The notes: generated by a model from the letters alone, not told the origin. A stretch of DNA of 64,000 bases from Vibrio tritonius (GCF_001547935.1 NZ_AP014635.1:3286001-3350000); one strand, 5' to 3'. Shown: positions 1 through 10,902, counted from the stretch's first letter. Program-made: numbers and translations.

Positions 1-602
1 TTGGTTAACCTTGCCACTGAATATAAGTCGCTGACCCATTATACAAAAGGTACGCAGTCACCCCACAAAGGAGGCTCCTACTGCTTGTACGTACACGGTT
101 TCAGGTTCTATTTCACTCCCCTCACAGGGGTTCTTTTCGCCTTTCCCTCACGGTACTGGTTCACTATCGGTCAGTCAGGAGTATTTAGCCTTGGAGGATG
201 GTCCCCCCATGTTCAGACAGGATATCACGTGTCCCGCCTTACTCGATTTCACTGAATATACGCTAACGGCTACGGGGCTATCACCCTGTATCGCGGTCCT
301 TTCCAGAACCTTCGCCTGACGCATATAAAGCTTAAGGGCTAATCCAATTTCGCTCGCCGCTACTTTCGGAATCTCGGTTGATTTCTTTTCCTCGGGGTAC
401 TTAGATGTTTCAGTTCTCCCGGTTCGCTTCATTAACCTATGTATTCAGTTAATGATAACTGCTTATGCAGTTGGGTTTCCCCATTCGGAAATCGTAGACT
501 CAAGTGGCTCTTACTGCCTCATCTACGCTTATCGCAAGTTAGTACGTCCTTCATCGCCTCTGACTGCCAAGGCATCCACCGTGTACGCTTAGTCACTTAA
601 CC
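1..602 (-). rRNA. 23S ribosomal RNA, 5' part only
   Basis: This is the 5' end of the large-subunit rRNA, read on the minus strand and cut by the window start. The mature 5' end near 602 reads GGTTAAGTGACTAAGCGTAC, almost identical to the E. coli 23S start, and the next 600 bases follow the conserved 5' domain. It is the last gene of the 16S-tRNA-23S transcript visible here. The 3' part and 5S lie outside the window. Any reading frame inside it is spurious. Confidence 0.98.
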
Positions 603-985
603 ATACAACCCAAAAAAGTTTCGAGTTGATGAATCAAATCACCAAGGTTTGTCTGCATAACTCTTTGCTTTCACTTTGAAAAGTGAAGACAAAAAGGACA
701 TGTTGCAGACTCGATATTGCCGGACTCAATTTTGAACATTTACTTAAAAAGTAAATCCAAGAACACTTGAATGTGTTTTTGTTTGTCTTCTTAAAGAAGA
801 CAATTGAGAACTTTACAAACAATCTTCTATTTCATTGAAATAAAACATTGTTTTGTCAGCTTTCCAAATTGTTAAAGAGCAAAAGTACATTTAAGCACTT
901 TCTAAAGATTTTCGGCGTCACTAATTCTAACCACGTACGTGTTACTGAAGTGGTTTGGAATTCGTTTCCAAAAATATTTAGAGAG
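603..985 (-). other. 16S-23S spacer, 23S-proximal part
   Basis: This 383-base stretch lies between tRNA-Val and 23S. It holds no gene. It has several short inverted repeats, such as GTCTTC...GAAGAC near 785-801 and TTTACT...AGTAAA near 739-754. These are the kind of sequence that forms the 23S processing stalk cut by RNase III, which is inferred because the partner strand beyond 23S is not in the window. A boxA antitermination element is listed separately. Confidence 0.7.
864..880 (-). promoter_or_regulatory. boxA antitermination element before 23S
   Basis: The minus strand reads GCTCTTTAACAATTTGG, matching the rrn boxA core (TGCTCTTTAACA). BoxA in the spacer is known to recruit NusB/NusE so that polymerase reads through 23S without Rho termination. 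A second copy lies in the 16S leader at 3030-3046. Confidence 0.85.
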
Positions 986-1061
986 TGGTGGGCGATACCG
1001 GGTTCGAACCAGTGACCCCCTGCTTGTAAGGCAGGTGCTCTCCCAACTGAGCTAATCGCCC
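986..1061 (-). tRNA. tRNA-Val (anticodon UAC)
   Basis: A 76-base cloverleaf on the minus strand with encoded CCA end, seven-base acceptor GGGCGAT, T-loop GTTCGAA and anticodon loop CTTACAA, giving anticodon UAC (valine). It is the tRNA nearest 23S in the rrn spacer and is released from the rrn transcript by RNase P and 3' processing. Confidence 0.97.
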
Positions 1062-1089
1062 ACATTATTTGATTTCCTGTGGTAGGAAA

Positions 1090-1165
1090 TGGTGGGTCGT
1101 ACAGGATTCGAACCTGTGACCAATTGATTAAAAGTCAACTGCTCTACCAACTGAGCTAACGACCC
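1090..1165 (-). tRNA. tRNA-Lys (anticodon UUU)
   Basis: A 76-base tRNA on the minus strand with acceptor GGGTCGT, encoded CCA and anticodon loop CTTTTAA, giving UUU (lysine). It is the middle tRNA of the spacer trio Glu-Lys-Val. Confidence 0.97.
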
Positions 1166-1166
1166 G

Positions 1167-1242
1167 TGGTATCCCGTAGGGGAGTCGAACCCCTGTTACC
1201 GCCGTGAAAGGGCGGTGTCCTAGGCCTCTAGACGAACGGGAC
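1167..1242 (-). tRNA. tRNA-Glu (anticodon UUC)
   Basis: A 76-base tRNA on the minus strand, very close to E. coli tRNA-Glu, with acceptor GTCCCGT, anticodon loop CTTTCAC (UUC) and encoded CCA. It is the first tRNA after 16S. A single base separates it from tRNA-Lys, so the two must be separated by processing. Confidence 0.97.
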
Positions 1243-1313
1243 ACTAAGATACTCTTTGCTTTTTCTAAACCGTATCAATCTGTGTGAACACTCATCGCAA
1301 TAATCTTTCGTAT

Positions 1314-2867
<1,554 letters not shown>

Positions 2868-3029
2868 AAGTTTTTTCGGCTCAATGAATACTGATATTTC
2901 AACCGAAGTTGAAATGAATTGACTGTGCTAAGTCCGAAGACTTAATTGGTCACTCAGTTCATTGAAACCATTGTGCTTCCTAAGAAGCTATGATTATCAT
3001 CAACGAGTGCCCACACAGATTGATAGGTT

Positions 3030-3046
3030 TAAATTGTTAAAGAGCT
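3030..3046 (-). promoter_or_regulatory. boxA in the 16S leader
   Basis: The minus strand reads AGCTCTTTAACAATTTA, the classical rrn leader boxA, between promoter P2 and the 16S 5' end. It supports transcription antitermination of this operon. Confidence 0.88.
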
Positions 3047-3090
3047 TCTAGCTGAACCAAGGGTTACATCCTTCGTTGCTAGGGGTGCGT

Positions 3091-3118
3091 ATGATACGCT
3101 TTAATTTTTATGAGTCAA
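3091..3118 (-). promoter_or_regulatory. rrn promoter P2
   Basis: On the minus strand a TTGACT -35 box (3113-3118) and a TATCAT -10 box (3091-3096) are separated by 16 bp. The site lies about 225 bp upstream of 16S. Its position and quality fit the constitutive second rrn promoter. Confidence 0.75.
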
Positions 3119-3203
3119 CAACTTTTTAAAAGTTTTTTCTCATCACCTTTTCACTATTTGTGAATCACGTTGTTAATTGCTTACTCCGTGTCGGTGAGGC
3201 GGC

Positions 3204-3231
3204 ATTATAGGGAGCTCACCATGAATGACAA
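3204..3231 (-). promoter_or_regulatory. rrn promoter P1
   Basis: On the minus strand a TTGTCA -35 box (3226-3231) and a perfect TATAAT -10 box (3204-3209) are 16 bp apart. A GC-rich discriminator (GCCGCC) follows, as expected for a stringently controlled rrn promoter. DNA upstream (about 3232-3275) is rich in A and T runs and could serve as an UP element or Fis region. The gap 2868-3422 contains only this promoter region and leader. Confidence 0.82.
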
Positions 3232-3422
3232 GTGTTTTTTTGAAAAATAAAACTGTTCGATTAAAAAGGCATCAAATCACGTTTTATCGAATAAAATATC
3301 AACATTTGAGGGGGGTCACAGCATTTGGTTGGAAAAAAACCAAGCATATACGTAAGATTCATGTGTCTATTTTGTTAATTATGTACACGCCTCTTACATT
3401 TATCAGATAAGTAGCATTCAAT

Positions 3423-3872
3423 ATGAACTCTAAAAAATCTCTTTTGATTACTGTTGTTTTTGCATTGGTAGGTGCGTTTCTATTTAGTCAAATAGAAATA
3501 CAACCTGCTGTTAGTTTCTTGATTGGTGTGATCGTCACCTTTTTTATTTGCAATTTTTTATTCAATACCAACAACGCACCTCAAACAAACACAACACTTG
3601 GTACAACAACTCTCTATGTGGGAAACCTACCTTATAAAGCAAACGAATCGAATGTCCGTGATTTATTTGCTGAGCATGGAGAAGTCTTCGCCGTACGATT
3701 GATGAAGGATAAACGCACAGGTAAACGTCGTGGATTTGGTTTTGTAGTGATGTCATCGGTTACTGCTGAGAACGCCATAACAAAATTAAATGAAGCCGAC
3801 TATATGCAAAGAACCTTGAAGGTTCGCGTTGCTAATGACCCTAAACATCCGAATGAAGATATGTCTGAATAG
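3423..3872 (+). CDS. membrane-anchored RRM RNA-binding protein
   Basis: This 149-residue protein has two hydrophobic segments at about residues 7-22 and 30-47, followed by one RNA recognition motif. RNP2 is LYVGNL (64-69) and RNP1 is RGFGFVVM (103-110), with the usual aromatic residues present. The predicted arrangement is an inner-membrane hairpin with a cytoplasmic RNA-binding domain. RRM proteins of this size occur in Vibrio and related genera, but I know of no assigned function. The gene is monocistronic and its 3' end overlaps the convergent murI gene by 32 bp, with no hairpin terminator between them. The ribosome binding site is weak. Confidence 0.85.
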   Translation: MNSKKSLLITVVFALVGAFLFSQIEIQPAVSFLIGVIVTFFICNFLFNTNNAPQTNTTLGTTTLYVGNLPYKANESNVRDLFAEHGEVFAVRLMKDKRTGKRRGFGFVVMSSVTAENAITKLNEADYMQRTLKVRVANDPKHPNEDMSE

Positions 3873-4653
3873 GTTTAAAGCCCAATAAGGACAAACGTTC
3901 ATTTAGCGCACCTTCTTCCCAAGCTGGTGCGCTACTGTAGATCTTATTGAGTAATTTGCTTGGAGGGTTATTATCAGGACTTCGCTCAGGGCAAAGCAGT
4001 GACTCAACCCTTCTTGCTATTGCTTCCCCTGAATCCACCAGCGTCACGCTATTCCCAAAAACCGATTGAATTTCATTTTTAATCAATGGGAAGTGAGTAC
4101 ACCCCAGTACTGCTACATCAATCTTTCCAATAAGTGGCAGTAGTACTGATCGCAGCTCTTGCTGGTTAACTTCTTTTCCTCGTAGCTTTTCTTCAGCCAT
4201 ATCAACAAGCCTTGTGGAACCGAGTAGCTCAACTTTCTTATCTTGAGAAAAATGGCGGATCAATTCATGAGTATATTGCCTAGTCACTGTCGCAGGTGTC
4301 GCAATTAGGCCTACGGCAAGATTTGCAAGTAAAGAAGCCGGTTTTATTGCAGGAACAACCCCGACAATAGGCATTGTTAATTTAGCCCTTAATCGAGGCA
4401 AAACAATCGTACTCGCCGTATTGCAAGCAATCACGACCAAATCGATTCTTTCTTTGTGCACCAACTCCGTGACAAACCGTTCCACTCTTTCAAGTAAAAT
4501 ATCTTGTGTCAGCTCTCCATATGGATAAGCCGCATTATCGAAAAAATAGACAACATCTAATTGGGGTAAGCGTTCTTGAATCTGCTGGTAAACAGATAGC
4601 CCCCCGACTCCAGAGTCAAAAATCAGAATTTTGTGTCGATTGGTATTAGTCAC
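3841..4653 (-). CDS. murI: glutamate racemase
   Basis: MurI interconverts L- and D-glutamate and so supplies D-Glu for peptidoglycan. The 270-residue protein has the signature DSGVGG (13-18) and the two catalytic cysteines in ACNTAS (Cys77) and GCTHFP (Cys185). The length is normal (E. coli 285). It lies downstream of btuB on the same strand, as in E. coli, but a strong hairpin terminator at 4727-4752 separates them, so murI probably has its own promoter. Its last 32 bp overlap the convergent RRM gene. Confidence 0.97.
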   Translation of the reverse strand: MTNTNRHKILIFDSGVGGLSVYQQIQERLPQLDVVYFFDNAAYPYGELTQDILLERVERFVTELVHKERIDLVVIACNTASTIVLPRLRAKLTMPIVGVVPAIKPASLLANLAVGLIATPATVTRQYTHELIRHFSQDKKVELLGSTRLVDMAEEKLRGKEVNQQELRSVLLPLIGKIDVAVLGCTHFPLIKNEIQSVFGNSVTLVDSGEAIARRVESLLCPERSPDNNPPSKLLNKIYSSAPAWEEGALNERLSLLGFKPIQTYLHSDV

Positions 4654-4726
4654 AGTTTATAGGCTCAATCATTAAATCCGCGTTGATCATACTCTCTCTT
4701 TTCCCTATCGCAATGGTCAAGCTGAT

Positions 4727-4752
4727 ATAAAAAAACCGCCCAAAGGCGGTTT
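4727..4752 (-). terminator. Rho-independent terminator of btuB
   Basis: On the minus strand AAACCGCC-TTTG-GGCGGTTT forms an 8-bp stem followed by a run of seven T. It begins just after the btuB stop codon and should limit read-through into murI. Confidence 0.88.
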
Positions 4753-4758
4753 ACTTAG

Positions 4759-6597
4759 TTAAAACTTATACTCTGCGCTAGCAAAAACATTTCGGCCATC
4801 AGCCATGTAGTAATAACTACCAGAACCTAAGCCTGTCACATATGACTCGTTAAAAGCATTGCTGACTTTTACACCCATACTAAAATGGTCTGTAAAGTGG
4901 TAACGTGTCGCCAGATCAACAGTGGTATATGAACCCATCTTATCGTTATTATTATCTCTGCGGTCACCCACATAATTAGCAACCATCGATAGGTCAAATT
5001 TAGCGATGTTGTAGCTCACCAGCCAACTAAAGTTCTGCTTACCACGACGTGCCAACTGCTCATGCGTTTCTTTATTAATTGGATCTTTCCATTCTGCCGA
5101 TAATTTATGCTCTATTGACCATGTATCAAAAATAGCTGAGACTTCCAAACCTTTTATTCGAGCTTTATTCACGTTAGCAGGGATCCAAGCGCCACCAGCC
5201 CCAACTGGAGCCCATTCAATTAGGTTGTCAATGTCTGTTTTATAAACGGAAACTTCCCAATCAATCCAGTCTGAATAACCACGTAACCCTAGCTCATTGG
5301 AGATCGATTCTTCCGGTTTTAGTTCCGGATTACCCTGACCAGGCCAGTACAAGTCGTTAAATGTTGGTGCTTTAAACCCAGTACCTGAATTTGCCACAAC
5401 CTGAAGGCTATCCATTAACTGATATCCCAGCCCAACATTCCAAGTAGAATGTCCGCCAAATGAACTGTCATCATCATGCCGAACACTTGCCTCAGCGGTA
5501 AATTCATTAACACTGATTAGTGAAGTAAGGAAACCTGCTTTGTTATCCTTACTGGTATCGTCGTAATCCGTAGTACTGGTACCACCACGATGCGCTTTAA
5601 CTTTTGTGTAATCCAATCCAATATTCACAGCAACTTCATCAACTGGGGTCAGTGTATTCAGCCAAACAACATTGTTACGACGAGTAAACAGCGCACTTTT
5701 TCCTGAGGAGCCATTTGCATCGCCATCCCACGCTTCGTTGTGCGCAGTAGATACCGTCAATTTCGAATTATAATTGTCGACTTGAAAATTCACTCCACCG
5801 ATTAGACTGTAAAAGTCGTTATTACTCTCTTGCTTTGGACCACCATACTGACTGGCATATTCATTGTCTGATTCCTGCTTATAAGCACTCCCTTCCAAAC
5901 GCCACTGGTCATTGAACTGATGGTTTACGCTACCAAAAAAGCTCGTTGAATCATAACCGTGCTTATCTTCACTTGGTGCAAGTTGATACACACGGTGACC
6001 ATCACTCTTTTCCTTCGCAGCAATAAACGAACCATGTGTTTGTTCATTAAGTTGGCCAGAAGAGTGCCAACCTAACAGCTTATGGTTGTTATCACCGTAG
6101 CCTATCGTCGCTTTATGCAAAGATTTTCCTTTACCTGCAGTCGTAATACTAATCACACCACCCAGAGCATCAGAACCATAGATAGCCGCTCTTGGCCCTC
6201 GGATCACTTCGATTTTTTCAATTGCAAAAGCAGGGATTAACCCAATAGATGCACCACCAGAAGTAGCAGAATTAATTTTAACACCATCAACCAGTACTAA
6301 AGTATGCTGCGTTGAGGTGCCACGTATGTATATAGACGTATCCTGAGCTTTACCTCCCAAAGAGTTGATCTCGACACCGGGTAAGGTTCGAAGCACTTCA
6401 AGGGCACTATCAGCTTGCATGCTTTCTATGTCTTGGCGGGTTATAATGCTTACAGATGCTAAAACAGCAGACTGGGGCTGTTCAAAACGGTTCGCAGTAA
6501 CGACTACCGTCTCATTTATTGAAGAAGATTGACTATTTGCCGCATGTACATGCGCCGCAGTTGACACCACTGCCACTGCAATAAGAGATTTTTTCAT
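4759..6597 (-). CDS. btuB: TonB-dependent vitamin B12 outer-membrane receptor
   Basis: BtuB imports cobalamin across the outer membrane using TonB energy. The 612-residue protein starts with a signal peptide (about 1-19), followed by a TonB box (ETVVVTA near 29-35), a plug domain and a beta-barrel that ends in the outer-membrane signature phenylalanine (EYKF). The barrel contains the typical receptor C-terminal motifs. Identification as BtuB rather than another receptor rests on the cobalamin riboswitch directly upstream and on the murI-btuB-trmA neighbourhood. It has its own terminator. Confidence 0.95.
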   Translation of the reverse strand: MKKSLIAVAVVSTAAHVHAANSQSSSINETVVVTANRFEQPQSAVLASVSIITRQDIESMQADSALEVLRTLPGVEINSLGGKAQDTSIYIRGTSTQHTLVLVDGVKINSATSGGASIGLIPAFAIEKIEVIRGPRAAIYGSDALGGVISITTAGKGKSLHKATIGYGDNNHKLLGWHSSGQLNEQTHGSFIAAKEKSDGHRVYQLAPSEDKHGYDSTSFFGSVNHQFNDQWRLEGSAYKQESDNEYASQYGGPKQESNNDFYSLIGGVNFQVDNYNSKLTVSTAHNEAWDGDANGSSGKSALFTRRNNVVWLNTLTPVDEVAVNIGLDYTKVKAHRGGTSTTDYDDTSKDNKAGFLTSLISVNEFTAEASVRHDDDSSFGGHSTWNVGLGYQLMDSLQVVANSGTGFKAPTFNDLYWPGQGNPELKPEESISNELGLRGYSDWIDWEVSVYKTDIDNLIEWAPVGAGGAWIPANVNKARIKGLEVSAIFDTWSIEHKLSAEWKDPINKETHEQLARRGKQNFSWLVSYNIAKFDLSMVANYVGDRRDNNNDKMGSYTTVDLATRYHFTDHFSMGVKVSNAFNESYVTGLGSGSYYYMADGRNVFASAEYKF

Positions 6598-6622
6598 GAC
6601 TTTACTTGGTCCTAAATCGCGT

Positions 6623-6664
6623 AAAAAAGCTGAGCAGGATCTATGTGTCCTTTTATGTGCTCAG
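6623..6664 (-). terminator. riboswitch-controlled terminator before btuB
   Basis: On the minus strand CTGAGC (6664-6659) pairs with GCTCAG (6635-6630), with an inner AGGA/TCCT stem, followed by CTTTTTTA. The hairpin directly abuts the 3' edge of the cobalamin aptamer and ends 26 bases before the btuB start. This fits premature transcription termination as the expression platform. Confidence 0.75.
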
Positions 6665-6666
6665 TT

Positions 6667-6834
6667 GTTGGCAGGTATTCGGACTTAAGAGCTGTTATCC
6701 TACTTACTCGACTTCCCACAAAAAGCAGTGTCATCAAATGAGCTTTCGTTCTCTATTACCGCTGCGCGTCAGTTCTGGAGTTACACCAGATTCCCTTTTA
6801 AGTGCAAACGAGATTTTCTCGTTTGCACACCAAC
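6667..6834 (-). promoter_or_regulatory. cobalamin (adenosylcobalamin) riboswitch
   Basis: The btuB leader on the minus strand carries the conserved aptamer elements in order: GGGAATCTGGTG near 6795, the CGCAGCGGTAA core, GGGAAGTCG, and the B12 box AAGTCCGAATACCTGCC near 6671-6688. The closing helix P1 is formed by GTTGG (6834-6830) and CCAAC (6671-6667). A long internal arm, 12 bp with a 3-base loop, lies at 6802-6828. Bound cobalamin is expected to lower btuB expression through the adjacent terminator. Confidence 0.93.
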
Positions 6835-6866
6835 TCAATTGGATAGTAAGAACCAAATTAAAGATT

Positions 6867-6890
6867 GTCTAATAAAGTCTATTAGACTTT
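6867..6890. promoter_or_regulatory. palindromic GTCTA repeats between btuB and trmA
   Basis: AAAGTCTA-T-TAGACTTT (6874-6890) is an 8-bp inverted repeat with a one-base centre. It overlaps a second inverted repeat, GTCTAAT (6867-6873) with ATTAGAC (6881-6887). It sits just upstream of the btuB leader and about 110 bp before trmA. It could be an operator or part of a divergent promoter; I cannot assign a protein. Confidence 0.35.
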
Positions 6891-6997
6891 ACTTTTTTAT
6901 TGATAAAACGAATTAGATTAGGACAAAACTGGACATAAGCTTTGTATTGAATAAAATCTGCGCTCTGAAATCACGCACACCATAAAAAGGTAATGTA

Positions 6998-8104
6998 ATG
7001 GCGACTCTTGATGTCAACCCTAACCGCTACTCTGAACAGTTAGCCGAAAAAGTATCACGTCTAAATGAGATGTTTACTCCGTATAACGTACCCGAGTTAG
7101 AAGTATTCGAGTCTCCAAATCAGTTTTATCGTATGCGCGCAGAGTTTCGTGTATGGCACGAAGGCGACGATCTTTACTACATCATGTTCAACCAAGAAAC
7201 TCGTGAAAAATATCGAGTTGACCAATTCCCAGCAGCAAGCGAATTGATCAACGAGCTTATGCCATGCCTTGTCGAAGAACTAAAGAAAGAAGATGTCTTA
7301 CGTCGCAAGCTTTTCCAAGTCGACTTTCTCTCAACTCTGAGCGGCGAAATCCTTATTTCGCTACTGTATCACCGTCAATTAGAACAAGACTGGATTGATC
7401 AGGCTAAAGCGTTAAAAGAAACGCTGACGAAAGAAGGTTATAACATCAACCTGATTGGTCGTGCCCGAAAAATGAAGATCGTGCTAGACCGCGATTACGT
7501 CGTAGAAAAACTGCATGTAAATGGTCAGCCATATATCTATCAACAGGTAGAAAACAGCTTTACGCAACCCAATGGTCAGGTTGCTCAGAAAATGCTGGAA
7601 TGGGCTGTAGATTGCACTCAAGGCAGCAAAGGCGACCTTCTTGAATTGTACTGTGGTAACGGCAACTTCTCTTTAGCGCTAGCACAGAACTTTGAGCGAG
7701 TATTGGCAACTGAACTGGCTAAACCATCGGTTGACTCAGCACAATACAACATCGCCGCAAACAAAATCGACAACGTACAAATCATTCGTATGTCTGCAGA
7801 AGAATTTACTCAAGCAATGGAAGGCAAGCGAGAATTCCGTCGCCTAAAAGACAACGGTATCGATCTAAAAAGCTACAACTGCAACACTATTTTTGTCGAT
7901 CCACCTCGTGCGGGCATGGATGAAGATACTTGCAAAATGGTCCAAGGTTACGAACGTATCATGTACATTTCATGCAACCCTGAAACGTTAAAAGAAAACT
8001 TAGATATTTTGTGTGAAACACATAAAATCACACGTTTTGCGCTATTTGATCAGTTCCCATACACCCACCATATGGAAGCTGGTGTGTTCTTAGAACGAAA
8101 ATAG
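6998..8104 (+). CDS. trmA: tRNA (uracil-54 C5)-methyltransferase
   Basis: TrmA makes ribothymidine at U54 of the tRNA T-loop using S-adenosylmethionine. The 368-residue protein matches the family length (E. coli 366). It has the SAM motif [14 protein letters not shown], the motif DPPRAGMD and the catalytic-cysteine motif YISCNPETL (Cys326). Divergent from btuB, as in E. coli. A good ribosome binding site (AAAAGG) precedes the ATG. It ends at a terminator shared with convergent yijD. Confidence 0.97.
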   Translation: MATLDVNPNRYSEQLAEKVSRLNEMFTPYNVPELEVFESPNQFYRMRAEFRVWHEGDDLYYIMFNQETREKYRVDQFPAASELINELMPCLVEELKKEDVLRRKLFQVDFLSTLSGEILISLLYHRQLEQDWIDQAKALKETLTKEGYNINLIGRARKMKIVLDRDYVVEKLHVNGQPYIYQQVENSFTQPNGQVAQKMLEWAVDCTQGSKGDLLELYCGNGNFSLALAQNFERVLATELAKPSVDSAQYNIAANKIDNVQIIRMSAEEFTQAMEGKREFRRLKDNGIDLKSYNCNTIFVDPPRAGMDEDTCKMVQGYERIMYISCNPETLKENLDILCETHKITRFALFDQFPYTHHMEAGVFLERK

Positions 8105-8111
8105 TTTGCAT

Positions 8112-8140
8112 AAAAAAACGAGCCAACGGCTCGTTTTTTT
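8112..8140. terminator. bidirectional terminator trmA / yijD
   Basis: ACGAGCC-AAC-GGCTCGT is flanked by seven A on the left and seven T on the right, so it can end transcription from both trmA and yijD. It overlaps the yijD stop codon. Confidence 0.92.
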
Positions 8141-8516
8141 ATTTTTTATCCTTGGGTGAAAGAAAACCAAGTTTCTTGCCTACCCACAGCACTAACACCA
8201 ATAAAATAATTAGCGAAAAGAAATTTGACCCGGATTCAGGGTACTGAGCTTTAATGAAAGCCGAATGCCCAAACGCGCCAACAAAAAAACACGCCAAACC
8301 AACTAAAGGTACATCCTCAGCAATAGGATGACGTAAGTATTCCTGATACAGCGCCTGCAGAGTTAACACTAAAGCAATTAGAGGGAAAATTGAAAATGAG
8401 ACTTCATTCATCGTAAGCCACGAAAGAATGGCATCTGCACACATCCCTGCAATGAGCGCAAGAACTAACGTTTTTCTCTCCGAACCTGGATTGGACTTGT
8501 CATTTTGCGTCGACAT
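8139..8516 (-). CDS. yijD: YijD-family inner-membrane protein (DUF1422)
   Basis: A 125-residue hydrophobic protein with about four predicted membrane segments and no catalytic motif that I recognise. It is identified by size, hydrophobic pattern and position directly after fabR, as in E. coli fabR-yijD. Function is unknown. I chose the start at 8516 (MSTQ); an ATG three codons earlier at 8525 is possible. The gene overlaps the fabR stop by about 17 bp, which suggests translational coupling. Confidence 0.8.
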   Translation of the reverse strand: MSTQNDKSNPGSERKTLVLALIAGMCADAILSWLTMNEVSFSIFPLIALVLTLQALYQEYLRHPIAEDVPLVGLACFFVGAFGHSAFIKAQYPESGSNFFSLIILLVLVLWVGKKLGFLSPKDKK

Positions 8517-9153
8517 TTTTTTCATCCTTTACTAGATTGTGTTCACGTTCTTTCCGATACCAATGTGCACCTTTGGCAATCATTCGTAACTGCCGTATCA
8601 AACGAATTGCCAGTTCTTCTCGTTCTTGACGATTAAGATCTAACGCCTCTGCACCGGAAGAAAATACCAAAGTAACCGAAGCTTGTGCTTGAGTTTCTGC
8701 TTCACTGCGATGCATCCCCATCACAACAAGGTACTCCGCTAATTCAGCGGAGAAGTGCTGAATTTCTCTGGCAACAGCGGCGCGGAATTCAGCAGAAGTG
8801 CCGGAACGTTCACGAAGCAACAAGCGAAATACGTTTGGACTATTAGAGATAAACTCCATGAAAGTTTCAACCGATGTGCGAATCACACTGCCTTCTTTCA
8901 CAATCCGTTGGCGAGCTTGGCGCATAAGTTGACGCAGCAGTAAACCACCTTCATCAACCATAGTTAAACCCAATTCGTCCATATCTTTAAAGTGACGATA
9001 AAATGAAGTCGGTGCAATTCCGGCTTCTCGAGCAACCTCTCGAAGACTTAAATTCGAGAAACTTCTCTCGGCGCTCAATTGACTAAATGCCGCGTCAATA
9101 AGCGAACGACGAGTCTTTTCTTTTTGCTGGGCGCGGATTCCTGTGGATTTCAT
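8500..9153 (-). CDS. fabR: TetR-type repressor of unsaturated fatty acid synthesis
   Basis: FabR is known to repress fabA/fabB and to sense the unsaturated to saturated acyl balance. The 217-residue protein has an N-terminal TetR helix-turn-helix ([19 protein letters not shown], about residues 37-55), followed by an all-helical ligand domain. The neighbours sthA (divergent), yijD and trmA match the fabR locus of E. coli, which supports the specific assignment over a generic TetR protein. Confidence 0.92.
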   Translation of the reverse strand: MKSTGIRAQQKEKTRRSLIDAAFSQLSAERSFSNLSLREVAREAGIAPTSFYRHFKDMDELGLTMVDEGGLLLRQLMRQARQRIVKEGSVIRTSVETFMEFISNSPNVFRLLLRERSGTSAEFRAAVAREIQHFSAELAEYLVVMGMHRSEAETQAQASVTLVFSSGAEALDLNRQEREELAIRLIRQLRMIAKGAHWYRKEREHNLVKDEKNVDAK

Positions 9154-9485
9154 AGGGAATCATTTCTCGATTAAGGAAACTATGGACCATACTATAACCT
9201 GATTATGCACATTGTCTAAGTAACAAAATAAGTTGCCTAATTCGAAAAGGGCCTTATCTGCCAACTAAGACAACTGGCTGTTATTTACCATCAAAACATG
9301 ATGTTAAACGAACAACTAAGATAATGCTTTTCCAGAATCATTATCCATCGTAGCAGGTGATGTAACAGATTAAATAACCGAGAACGCGTGATCCTCGCCA
9401 CTGTGCTACGTCTGTTACGTTTTCATACTTTTCAAGTGAGTTAATATAAAGAAACAATAATGTAAACAGCAAGAAAGGATTTCCA
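9154..9485. other. fabR-sthA intergenic region with interleaved inverted repeats
   Basis: This 332-bp divergent promoter region has no open frame of note. It holds two inverted repeats in crossed order: CGTAGCA (9349-9355) with TGCTACG (9404-9410), and GTAACAGA (9362-9369) with TCTGTTAC (9411-9418). A smaller CGAG/CTCG pair lies between them. This order would allow a pseudoknot or two alternative hairpins in a plus-strand RNA. A weak AT-rich promoter and the ribosome site AAGAAAGGA precede sthA. Confidence 0.5.
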
Positions 9486-10886
9486 ATGACACCCAACAAC
9501 CATTTTGACGTAATTGTCATCGGCAGTGGCCCTGGAGGCGAAGGTGCCGCTATGGGTCTAGCTAAAGCAGGAAAGAACGTTGCCATAATTGAAAAAGAAA
9601 ATAGCGTTGGTGGCGGGTGCACACACTGGGGAACAATACCTTCCAAAGCGCTACGTCATGCTGTTAGCCGCTTTATTGAATTCAATAATAATCCCCTATT
9701 TTGTAAAAATCGTTCCAGTCTGCACGCTTCCTTTTCCGATATTCTCGGCCATGCAAAAAGTGTTATCGATAAACAGACTCGCCTAAGACAAGGTTTTTAT
9801 GATCGTAACGACTGTAGTCTAATATTTGGCTCTGCGAAGTTTGTTGATGCAAACACCATTGCAGTTCAAGACATCGAAGGCGGTATTGAACACTATTCTG
9901 CAGACAAATTTGTCATCGCAACAGGCTCACGCCCATACCGGCCTAAAGATGTTGATTTCAATCACCCTCGAGTTTACGACAGTGATTCCATTCTTAGCCT
10001 TAACCACGACCCACGCCATATCATCATCTATGGCGCAGGCGTTATTGGATGCGAATATGCCTCTATTTTTCGCGGTTTAGGGGTTAAAACAGACCTAATC
10101 AACACTAGAGATAGACTACTTTCTTTCTTGGATAACGAAATATCAGATGCACTTTCTTACCACTTCTGGAATAGCGGCATCATTATCCGTAATGATGAAA
10201 CCTATGAATCAGTGGAAGCCAAAGATGACGGTGTGATCTTGAACTTAAAATCCGGCAAGAAAATGAAAGCAGACTGCCTTTTGTTCGCTAATGGTCGCAC
10301 TGGTAACACAGATCAGTTAAATCTATCGGCGGTTGGAATTGAAGCCGACGCTAGAGGTCAATTGCACGTAAATCAGAACTATCAAACTGGGGCAGAACAC
10401 ATTTATGCCGTCGGCGATGTGATTGGTTATCCGAGTCTGGCAAGTGCAGCTTATGATCAAGGGCGATTCGTTGCTCAGGCTATTGCCTTTGGCCAAGCAT
10501 CAAGCCAACTCATTGAAGATATACCCACTGGTATTTACACTATTCCTGAAATTAGTTCCGTTGGCAAAACTGAACAAGAATTAACAGCCGCAAAGATCCC
10601 TTATGAAGTAGGTCGTTCATCATTTAAACATCTCGCTCGAGCTCAGATTGCAGGTAAAGATGTCGGTAGCCTAAAAATCCTATTTCATAGAGATACTAAA
10701 CAGATTTTGGGCATCCACTGTTTTGGTGAGCGTGCGGCAGAAATCATCCATATCGGCCAAGCAATCATGGAACAAAAAGGCAAAGCCAATACCATCGAAT
10801 ATTTCGTTAACACAACGTTCAACTATCCAACGATGGCAGAAGCTTATCGTGTTGCAGCTCTCAATGGTCTAAACCGCTTGTTTTAA
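9486..10886 (+). CDS. sthA: soluble pyridine nucleotide transhydrogenase
   Basis: SthA transfers reducing equivalents between NADPH and NAD+ in the cytoplasm. The 466-residue flavoprotein has the FAD dinucleotide fold GSGPGGEG (13-20), a second NAD-binding fold ([12 protein letters not shown]) and the C-terminal dimer domain. At the position of the disulfide of related reductases it reads [11 protein letters not shown], with Thr50 in place of the second cysteine, which is typical of SthA rather than lipoamide dehydrogenase. Divergent from fabR. Its own terminator follows. Confidence 0.96.
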   Translation: MTPNNHFDVIVIGSGPGGEGAAMGLAKAGKNVAIIEKENSVGGGCTHWGTIPSKALRHAVSRFIEFNNNPLFCKNRSSLHASFSDILGHAKSVIDKQTRLRQGFYDRNDCSLIFGSAKFVDANTIAVQDIEGGIEHYSADKFVIATGSRPYRPKDVDFNHPRVYDSDSILSLNHDPRHIIIYGAGVIGCEYASIFRGLGVKTDLINTRDRLLSFLDNEISDALSYHFWNSGIIIRNDETYESVEAKDDGVILNLKSGKKMKADCLLFANGRTGNTDQLNLSAVGIEADARGQLHVNQNYQTGAEHIYAVGDVIGYPSLASAAYDQGRFVAQAIAFGQASSQLIEDIPTGIYTIPEISSVGKTEQELTAAKIPYEVGRSSFKHLARAQIAGKDVGSLKILFHRDTKQILGIHCFGERAAEIIHIGQAIMEQKGKANTIEYFVNTTFNYPTMAEAYRVAALNGLNRLF

Positions 10887-10902
10887 CCATATTTCTAATT
10901 AC

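Noticed and set aside
3225..3410. A 61-codon plus-strand frame upstream of the RRM gene
   Set aside because: It overlaps the rrn P1 region and UP-like DNA, has no ribosome site and its composition is that of AT-rich spacer.
6606..6916. Plus-strand frames opposite the btuB leader
   Set aside because: They run antisense to the cobalamin riboswitch, whose conserved RNA elements fully explain the sequence.
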